A stretch of 5,080 bases of DNA from Bacteroidales bacterium. GTDB taxonomy: Bacteria; Bacteroidota; Bacteroidia; Bacteroidales; NBLH01. The stretch covers positions 1-5,080 of the forward strand of contig JAOZNO010000326.1 of NCBI GenBank assembly GCA_029933755.1, in the 5' to 3' direction. Under the pieces are notes generated by a model. The model did not search any database, was not told where the DNA came from, and saw only the letters and a program-made list of their open reading frames with translations. A program made the translations under genes and the position numbers. Below, in pieces: positions 1 through 5,080 of this stretch (position 1 is the stretch's first letter; every line of letters starts with the position of its first letter).

Positions 1-248
1 AATTCTTCATTTGTATTTTCTTCCTCTGCTCCTATTTCTTCATCCTCTTCTATCAAATTTTCCTCAGCTTCTTCTAAGTTCTCCTCTTCCTCATTCATAT
101 CTTCAGATATAGTTTCTTCCTCTTCCTCCATAATGATTTCTTCATTTTCCTCCACTTCTTCCAACATTATTTCTTCTTCCTCATCACCTTCTTCTGATTC
201 TTCTTCAATAGTTTCCTGTTCAGTTTCTTCCTCTACTTCATTTTCATC
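1..248 (-). repeat. Low-complexity acidic tail (GAA/GAG-rich codons)
   Basis: Residues 1535-1616 contain 49 Asp or Glu out of 82, almost all Glu, and no Lys or Arg. The Glu runs of two to six residues are interrupted by Ile, Leu, Met, Val, Asn and Thr. On the plus strand this appears as runs of TTC and CTC triplets, which give a spurious Ser-rich frame at 133-357. The tail is still acidic at the window edge, so its full length is unknown. It is probably disordered. Such tracts can bind cations or basic partners and can change length by replication slippage; neither is shown here. Confidence 0.9.
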
Positions 249-3200
249 AGATGTACGAACATCCTCGTTAAAATCTTCTTCTTTTTGTGCTTCATATTTA
301 GCAATTTGTGCCAAAAAGTTATCTTTTATTCTCTGGCTTGCCGGAAAGAACATATAAGGATTATCTTCATTCTTAACCGGAGGTTTCCGTTCTTTATCTT
401 TAAGGTCAACAATATAATCGTTAAAATCATCAAATGAAGATACACTTTTCATGGTTCCACGTGTATAGGTAAAGAAAAACCAATCTTTATCATTAACAGG
501 AATATAAATGTTTATTATATCACCACTTCTTTTAGGCGCCAATTCAATATACCCATCAACCATTTTATTAACCGGGTTATTATGAATACTACCTATGCCA
601 ATAGATCCTTTTGATAAGAATGATCCACTGTTCCTGTTCCAAACCATTTCTACATCAGTAAAAAAAATGGCCTTATTCATTTCTTCCGGGCTAGAAGTAA
701 AACTACCCATTAATGCCATATCATTTACTATTTTTTGCGAACGATCCAGACCAAGTAATTCTTTTAAACCTGTTTGAAATCGCTTAGATGATGCATCAAC
801 AGCCTCCAGTTCGTATGACTGATTAAGCTTATCGGCCATATAATTTAATGCTCCTTCATGAAAGTAAAAGTCTACCCCTAACATAATATCCATTCCTAAA
901 CTTCGGGATTCCATATTGTATCTTAATTTACCGGCAGAATTCAGCTTAACTTGCCCAAGATTAAGTGCAAAATCAATATTTCCCTCACCAAGAGCGATAC
1001 ATAGCTTTTTATGTATTGATAAATAATTGCCTTCAATTTCAGGATTTACCAATTTTGCAGAGTCTGTTACCTCAAAATATCCTGTCCTTTCGTTATAATA
1101 AAGCATACCACCCGCATTAAAAATTTGCCTGTCAGCAAACCTTTTCCGACTGGTAAAAAATGCAGGATAAACACCTACAGAGTCATTTGTTTGAAAAACA
1201 CTTGCAAAAAGCTTTCTTAAATCTTTATCCTTTGGGACTTTCGGAATAGGTATAACAATACTATCAGGATTTATATCAGCCCTGAAGCCCATCCAAAAAC
1301 TAGAAATACGATGGGTACATTCATGATTAATTTTTGAATATCCATCAAAATTCAGCAATCTATTTTCTGCATTAATTTTTACTCGACCGAAATAATTAAA
1401 CTCCGGACTCAATTGAAACTGGTCTTTTTCAGCAATACTTCCTAAAGCAACAGTTTTAAAAACGGTATCCACTTTAATTTCATTAAAATGGATAATTGAC
1501 ATACTATCCTGTCGATCATAATATTCATAATCTCCGGATGCAGTATATTTTTTTGCACCAAAAATATCAACAATTGAACTGTAAAACTTATGGTGACGCG
1601 AAGTTGTATTTGCAACTATACGCGCATTATCAAGTGTTTGTATAGATGCATCTTTTTCAATAATTATTGAACTTGCCGGATAAATGTGAGCATCAGCAAC
1701 TTTAATTAACTTCACTCCTTTTGCAGTAATAATATTACTATTTATATCATATGATGATGAACGAGCAATAAAATTTAAAGAATCCTGATCCGGATGAGTT
1801 GAAATAAATTTAGAACTTGCCAACAACTCATCAGAAGAATAACTAGTATCTGAAAGTAAAACCTGGTAATCCTCAATCTTATCAGCGCTATACTGGTTTG
1901 TTAGAGAGTCTAAAAGAGCAAGATCCGCACTTAAAGAATCAGTTTTTAACCTTTCAAGCGAACCTACATCAATTAAATCCACTCCCATATACCAGGTAAA
2001 ATAATTCATGTAACATTTATATTGGTTTACAGGGAAATCAATATATGAACTATCACCATTTGACTTAAAAAGACCAATATTATTTTTAAAATCAACATTT
2101 GCATTCACATTATAAGTTAAAAAGGGTGATTCAATTAGCTCAACCGGCTGTAGACTAAAATCAGCTGTATCAGCCTTAAATGTTTCTGAATAAAAGGTAT
2201 AGCTTTCCGATTCCAAAAAAGCATTTTTAAAAGTCATACCGCCTTTTCCTTCTAGTTTAGTTGGCGTTAATCTTAATTGTCCGGCAAACTCGGCCTGGTT
2301 CTTATAGCCATTTAACGAATCATTTATTGTTGATATGAACATTTGCTCTCTTAAAGGCTCCCAATGCACATAGGTCGTATCTCCATAAATATCAGGGTAT
2401 TGTGTTTTCGTAGAGTCCGTATCGAATAAATCCATTACAAGCTTGTTCGAATAAGTATTCATAGAATCAGGAAAGAAAACAAAGTCTTCTGAATAAACAT
2501 GCGTATTCAAATAGTGGAGCTTTCCATCTCCCTTTATTCCTTTATTGTTAAGTGTTATCGTATTTTCATAAACGGCCAAACCACCGTATAGCTCCATACC
2601 CGTAGAATCCAGTTCGTGAATAAAACCCAATGAAGAATCCCCCTGAACCGTTAAAGTTTCCTCAAAATCAGGAAAAACACCGCCCGAAGTGAACACTCCA
2701 TTTATACTTATATTTTTCTTTGTAATGGTATTTAAACTATCAATCTCAAAAGGGTAATTAATAAATTGCACTTTACTCCTGTCATAAACAGTATCTTGCT
2801 CATTATTACGGTCATAAAACACATAGGATGTATCTTTACTCTCAAATATAGGATAGTTCGGAAAAATAGAATTTCCCGCCTTGTTTTCAGCCTCATCAAT
2901 AAGTAAGGTACCTGTTACATTTTCAATTACGGAATAAACCGGGGCATATTCATAAAGACTATCATCATTTTTTTCTTCGCTACGATATACCAGCTTTAGA
3001 GAGTCAATTTGCTCTAAATCAACCAAAAAATCCTCATAATTAAACGTTAAGCCTTCACCATACAAGTTTGCCAGTCCTGCTTGTAATTGCCCATCAAAAT
3101 CAATTTCAAGATCCGCTTTAATATGTAATTCTCCATTTTCAGGAATAATTCCCACCCGTCGGTTATTACTTAATGCAAAAGGCTTAACACCATAAATTGT

Positions 3201-4850
3201 CAAAACCAAATCATTAAGGTTTAAAGTAGCGTTATTTCCTTGTCTTGGTTCCGAAATAATTTCTATTTCATCATAATCCTTTGTTCTAAACTTTGCCTGA
3301 ACATAATCAAATAATTTTTGTTCTGCATAAGCTACTTGCGCATTAGCATCGTAATGAATAAAACCTTTTTTTCCAAGGATAATCATAAGTTGCCTTGTGT
3401 ATTTAACTTCCTGTTGCAAGTAATTTGCAAGCTGAATTGGTCCAAAAATGAACATTCCTTTACGAACCATACTATTAATTGCCTCCAAAGGATGAACATT
3501 ATCCATCAGGCCTAAACGCTCGTATTCATCATCAGAATAAAAACCATAAGATCTAAAGATAGCTTTTCGATAAGTAGTTCCAGGCGGTGTTTTAAAATAA
3601 ATGATGCTATCCAGCAATGAAAAACTAATGTGCTGTATATCAATATCCAAATCATGATATGTGTCAATAAAGAGACTACTAATCTCATTTCGCCGATCAT
3701 TAGTTAGTAGTAACTTTCTATCTTTTATAATATAATTTAAATCAATATCAGTTGCATATACTGAATCCTCTTCCAGGTTAATAGAAACATCTGCCTTTTG
3801 TGAAAAAATTCGATTCCTGCTAAATAAAAACATTGATGACTCTGCACGTGCCATTAGTACTTTCTCTTTATGAAAACGTAATATTGCTTTTTCTCTGTCT
3901 TCTCCTTTTCCCAGGAATTTAGCTCCCTGCATTAAAAAACCACCCCAATAATTAACGCCCGGTACTATATTGGGCAGATTTATACGTTGTTCGTATGACT
4001 CAAACCTGGGATAACTTGCCTTTTCACCCGTGGCATTAGCAATAATTTTCTCTTCAAGATGCCCCAAAAGCGAGCCATTAAAATAAAGTTTATTTGTAAA
4101 TCTTACACTATCTGCTTTTAATTCAGGCCTTATTAATTTAACCCTATATTCAGAAAAACTAGCATAAACACTATCCGGTGAATAATTTCCACGCTCCCAC
4201 GTTATTTTACCACCTTTGCCAAGCCATAAATTTGTAATTGGATAATAATAACCACTGGTATTTATTACAATAAAACTATCACGCTTTGCATAACATATCA
4301 AATTGGTTTTATCAAAACTTATTTTTAAACCTTCCGTTTCATTATATATAAGTTTGTAATTATCGTTATCAAAAGACCACTTTACAGCCCGGTTTTCAAA
4401 AAACGTCATGCTATCAATAAATAGATTAACAGACTTAAAAAGCTTATTTATTTTGGAGTTGTTAAAGTTCTGCTGTCGTGAATAAAACTCAAATGCCTCT
4501 GTCCATTTAGTTATATTAGCAGTTTGTTTGTCAGAATTTATAATACTTACATACAAATTTATAAAATCATAAAAATGGGGATATGCATTTGCCCTTTTCT
4601 TTAATAAATTATTTGATAATTTGATAATAAGATTCTTCTGCGCCAGACTCAATTTACCTGAATTCCATACATTTACAAAGGCTATATAAGCCTGTTCTGT
4701 TAATTCTTTTTTATTTGATTTTTGAAGATGTAGATTAAGTTCTTTAAGGTAAGCAGTATCAGTAGTAAATTTCAGTCTTTGTGCTTTTGCCTGCACACTA
4801 CTAAATACGATTATAATAAGTATAGATAATATTTTTACAGACTTCAGCAT
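1..4850 (-). CDS. Very large exported beta-rich protein of unknown function, C-terminus cut by window edge
   Basis: This frame runs open for 1616 codons without a stop and leaves the window at position 1, so the protein is longer than 1616 residues. The ATG at 4850-4848 is chosen because an in-frame TAA lies at 4859-4857 and a signal peptide follows at once. No Shine-Dalgarno is suitably placed: a purine-rich GGAAAGGA ends 19 bases upstream, too far. Visible organisation: signal peptide 1-23; mostly helical segment about 26-146; long beta-rich body about 150-1480, with alternating polar and hydrophobic residues, many Gly turns and frequent Asp-Ser; acidic tail from about 1523. There are only four cysteines (186, 946, 1178, 1284) and no transmembrane helix after the signal peptide. 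I see no nucleotide-binding, protease or glycosidase motif. It should be exported to the periplasm or outer membrane. I recognise the style from long uncharacterised Bacteroidetes proteins but cannot name a family. Parts resemble LptA/OstA patterning, so an envelope-assembly role is possible but unproven. The reading frame is near certain; the function is unknown. Confidence 0.95.
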   Translation of the reverse strand, partial: MLKSVKILSILIIIVFSSVQAKAQRLKFTTDTAYLKELNLHLQKSNKKELTEQAYIAFVNVWNSGKLSLAQKNLIIKLSNNLLKKRANAYPHFYDFINLYVSIINSDKQTANITKWTEAFEFYSRQQNFNNSKINKLFKSVNLFIDSMTFFENRAVKWSFDNDNYKLIYNETEGLKISFDKTNLICYAKRDSFIVINTSGYYYPITNLWLGKGGKITWERGNYSPDSVYASFSEYRVKLIRPELKADSVRFTNKLYFNGSLLGHLEEKIIANATGEKASYPRFESYEQRINLPNIVPGVNYWGGFLMQGAKFLGKGEDREKAILRFHKEKVLMARAESSMFLFSRNRIFSQKADVSINLEEDSVYATDIDLNYIIKDRKLLLTNDRRNEISSLFIDTYHDLDIDIQHISFSLLDSIIYFKTPPGTTYRKAIFRSYGFYSDDEYERLGLMDNVHPLEAINSMVRKGMFIFGPIQLANYLQQEVKYTRQLMIILGKKGFIHYDANAQVAYAEQKLFDYVQAKFRTKDYDEIEIISEPRQGNNATLNLNDLVLTIYGVKPFALSNNRRVGIIPENGELHIKADLEIDFDGQLQAGLANLYGEGLTFNYEDFLVDLEQIDSLKLVYRSEEKNDDSLYEYAPVYSVIENVTGTLLIDEAENKAGNSIFPNYPIFESKDTSYVFYDRNNEQDTVYDRSKVQFINYPFEIDSLNTITKKNISINGVFTSGGVFPDFEETLTVQGDSSLGFIHELDSTGMELYGGLAVYENTITLNNKGIKGDGKLHYLNTHVYSEDFVFFPDSMNTYSNKLVMDLFDTDSTKTQYPDIYGDTTYVHWEPLREQMFISTINDSLNGYKNQAEFAGQLRLTPTKLEGKGGMTFKNAFLESESYTFYSETFKADTADFSLQPVELIESPFLTYNVNANVDFKNNIGLFKSNGDSSYIDFPVNQYKCYMNYFTWYMGVDLIDVGSLERLKTDSLSADLALLDSLTNQYSADKIEDYQVLLSDTSYSSDELLASSKFISTHPDQDSLNFIARSSSYDINSNIITAKGVKLIKVADAHIYPASSIIIEKDASIQTLDNARIVANTTSRHHKFYSSIVDIFGAKKYTASGDYEYYDRQDSMSIIHFNEIKVDTVFKTVALGSIAEKDQFQLSPEFNYFGRVKINAENRLLNFDGYSKINHECTHRISSFWMGFRADINPDSIVIPIPKVPKDKDLRKLFASVFQTNDSVGVYPAFFTSRKRFADRQIFNAGGMLYYNERTGYFEVTDSAKLVNPEIEGNYLSIHKKLCIALGEGNIDFALNLGQVKLNSAGKLRYNMESRSLGMDIMLGVDFYFHEGALNYMADKLNQSYELEAVDASSKRFQTGLKELLGLDRSQKIVNDMALMGSFTSSPEEMNKAIFFTDVEMVWNRNSGSFLSKGSIGIGSIHNNPVNKMVDGYIELAPKRSGDIINIYIPVNDKDWFFFTYTRGTMKSVSSFDDFNDYIVDLKDKERKPPVKNEDNPYMFFPASQRIKDNFLAQIAKYEAQKEEDFNEDVRTSDENEVEEETEQETIEEESEEGDEEEEIMLEEVEENEEIIMEEEEETISEDMNEEEENLEEAEENLIEEDEEIGAEEENTNEE
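411..662 (-). other. Compact C-terminal block before the acidic tail
   Basis: Residues about 1397-1480 form a dense block: VWN (1403-1405), a Gly/Ser-rich hairpin GSIGIGSI (1415-1422), KRSGDIINIYI (1440-1450), DWFFFTYTRG (1456-1465) and an SSFDDFN segment (1471-1477). It has the character of a folded, conserved terminal domain and is followed by a charged linker with basic residues (about 1483-1530). It probably marks the end of the structured part of the protein. No function is evident. Confidence 0.4.
1512..1769 (-). other. OstA/LptA-like patterned region of the large protein
   Basis: Residues about 1028-1113 show short alternating strands: a Tyr-Asp-Ile turn (1034-1036), an I-x-A-x-G-V step (1041-1046), ADAHIYP (1052-1058), an N-A-R-I step (1075-1078) and TASGDYEYYD (1103-1112). 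LptA/OstA domains, which form the lipopolysaccharide-carrying beta-jellyroll, have a similar rhythm of 'YD...A.G.V...AD..IY...ASG.Y.Y.D'. The match is by pattern only. It could equally be a generic repetitive beta-sheet fold. If real, it would suggest a periplasmic lipid-handling scaffold. Confidence 0.3.
2190..2552 (-). repeat. Diverged internal protein repeat, two copies 94 residues apart
   Basis: Residues 767-793 and 861-887 align without gaps over 27 positions. Seven are identical (Leu767/861, Gly774/868, Gly776/870, Asn782/876, Ser787/881, Glu788/882, Phe792/886). About six more are conservative, such as Ile/Leu, Leu/Met, Tyr/Phe and Val/Leu. The shared pattern is a hydrophobic residue, then G-x-G, then alternating strands ending in S-E and aromatics. 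It suggests a duplicated beta unit within the body of the protein. The DNA of the two copies (2472-2552 and 2190-2270) is not visibly repeated, so any duplication is old. Confidence 0.45.
3903..4262 (-). other. Gly/aromatic-rich block near the N-terminus of the beta body
   Basis: Residues about 197-316 carry closely spaced distinctive motifs: GYYYP (200-204), WLGKGGKITWERG (209-221), ADSV (246-249), YPRFESY (280-286) and GVNYWGGF followed by MQGAKF (298-312). The density of Trp, Tyr and Gly is typical of a conserved structural core. From memory, similar motifs occur in other long Bacteroidetes proteins, but I could not verify this. It reads as beta-hairpins joined by Gly turns. No catalytic residues are apparent. 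Confidence 0.4.
4413..4775 (-). other. N-terminal helical segment of the large protein
   Basis: Residues about 26-146 are rich in Leu, Lys, Asn, Gln, Glu and Ala with heptad-like hydrophobic spacing, and few Gly or Pro. This contrasts with the beta-rich composition that follows from about residue 150. I infer a separate helical domain of about 120 residues just after the signal peptide. No known helical repeat, such as a TPR, could be matched with confidence. Confidence 0.5.
4782..4850 (-). other. Signal peptide of the large protein
   Basis: Residues 1-23 have a short basic start (Lys3, Lys6), a hydrophobic core of about 13 residues (Ile7 to Val19) rich in Ile, Leu and Val, and the motif Ala21-Lys22-Ala23 before Gln24. 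This fits signal peptidase I cleavage between 23 and 24. No Cys lies at the cleavage point, so it is not a lipoprotein signal. It places the protein beyond the inner membrane. Confidence 0.9.
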
Positions 4851-4862
4851 TATTGTTTATTT

Positions 4863-4954
4863 AGTAGTATCCTTTCCACATAACGTAGAAATAACAAATT
4901 TATTAAAATAAAAATAAACAAGCATACAATTCAAATCAAATTTTTGATACTACT
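4863..4954. repeat. 9-base perfect inverted repeat flanking the promoter candidate
   Basis: AGTAGTATC at 4863-4871 and its exact complement GATACTACT at 4946-4954 are separated by 74 bases that hold the promoter candidate. The arms could be paired operator half-sites or a chance occurrence in AT-rich DNA. The spacing is too wide for a terminator hairpin. Confidence 0.3.
4895..4922 (-). promoter_or_regulatory. Weak candidate Bacteroidetes-type promoter for the large gene
   Basis: Read on the minus strand, TAAATTTG (4902-4895) matches the Bacteroidetes -7 consensus TAnnTTTG exactly. A CTTG at 4922-4919 could serve as the -33 element, but the spacer is 16 bases where about 19-21 is usual, and the first base differs from TTTG. 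Transcription would start near 4888, leaving a leader of about 38 bases. The region is so AT-rich that a chance match is quite possible. Confidence 0.3.
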
Positions 4955-5035
4955 CTGAAAACATTGATATTCTGCATTCAGCCGTTTGGTGGTTTTTTAA
5001 TAGATAGTCTCTGCAAGAAAACGGAAAATACTGCG

Positions 5036-5080
5036 TTATTCTCGTCTTAATTTCCAGTCATTTACAAAAGTAAACTCTTG
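5036..5080 (-). CDS. Possible C-terminal end of an upstream gene
   Basis: From the right edge, one minus-strand frame reads 14 sense codons, QEFTFVNDWKLRRE, and then TAA at 5038-5036. The other two minus frames stop within five to seven codons of the edge. The peptide has a normal protein-like composition and a charged end. If real, it belongs to a gene on the same strand, 185 bases upstream of the large gene, with no clear terminator between them. Fourteen codons are too few to identify a product or exclude chance. Confidence 0.35.
   Translation of the reverse strand, partial: QEFTFVNDWKLRRE

Larger units (their letters stand above)
4851..5035. other. Non-coding gap upstream of the large gene
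   Basis: All frames contain frequent stops and I see no tRNA, riboswitch or GC-rich hairpin followed by a T-run. It holds only the promoter candidate and the inverted repeat described separately, plus a weak 6-base inverted pair (CCGTTT at 4982-4987, AAACGG at 5019-5024) with a 31-base loop. Confidence 0.6.

Noticed and set aside
133..357. Plus-strand Ser-rich frame of 74 codons
   Set aside because: It is the complement of the Glu-rich tail of the large minus-strand gene; the Ser runs come only from the TTC/CTC triplets read in another frame.
595..777. Plus-strand frame of 60 codons
   Set aside because: It lies wholly inside the large gene on the opposite strand, with no ribosome binding site, promoter or recognisable protein character.
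3318..3515. Plus-strand frame of 65 codons
   Set aside because: It is antisense to the continuous large gene, has no start signals, and its composition looks random.
3512..3700. Minus-strand frame of 62 codons with hydrophobic stretches
   Set aside because: It is on the same strand as the large gene but in a different frame and fully nested; the large frame is open throughout, so this is a shadow.
4938..4949. TCAAATTTTTGA near-palindrome as a hairpin
   Set aside because: It is a short AT-only stem with almost no loop, which is expected by chance in this composition.
4982..5024. CCGTTT/AAACGG inverted pair as a terminator for the upstream gene
   Set aside because: The arms are only 6 bases, the loop is 31 bases, and no T-run follows in the minus-strand direction.
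5065..5072. TACTTTTG on the minus strand, an exact TAnnTTTG -7 match
   Set aside because: Its -33 partner would lie outside the window, it falls inside the possible end of an upstream gene, and it would give a leader of about 200 bases.
1..5080. CRISPR array, tRNA, rRNA, insertion sequence or toxin-antitoxin pair
   Set aside because: I saw no spaced direct repeats, cloverleaf, transposase or terminal inverted repeats; coding capacity is taken up by one gene.

Overview
The window is almost entirely one very long minus-strand gene. I read the frame codon by codon from an ATG at 4850-4848 to the left edge and found no stop in 1616 codons. The gene enters the window at its 5' end and leaves through position 1, so the C-terminus and stop codon are missing. 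All shorter open frames, on both strands, lie inside it as shadows.

The DNA is visibly AT-rich. The protein starts with a type I signal peptide ending AKA|Q, a common Bacteroidetes style of cleavage site. There is no Shine-Dalgarno at usable distance, and a TAnnTTTG-like -7 element lies upstream. Together these suggest a member of the Bacteroidetes, probably Bacteroidia or Flavobacteriia. That assignment is an inference from style, not from a marker gene.

Layout, right to left in the direction of transcription. 5080-5036: possible last 14 codons and stop of an upstream gene. 5035-4851: a non-coding gap with a weak promoter candidate and a 9-base inverted repeat around it. 4850-4782: signal peptide. 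About 4775-4413: helical N-terminal segment. About 4400-411: roughly 1,330 residues that look beta-rich, with a Gly/aromatic block near the start, a diverged internal repeat in the middle, a stretch patterned like LptA/OstA proteins, and a compact block before the tail. About 290-1: an extremely acidic low-complexity tail that still continues at the window edge.

I cannot name the gene. It resembles long, exported, uncharacterised proteins I associate with Bacteroidetes, and the OstA-like patterning hints at a cell-envelope role, possibly in lipid or polysaccharide handling. That functional idea is speculative. The most unusual features are the size of the protein, its beta-rich body with no recognisable enzyme motif, and the acidic tail, which has 49 Asp/Glu and no Lys or Arg in its last 82 visible residues.
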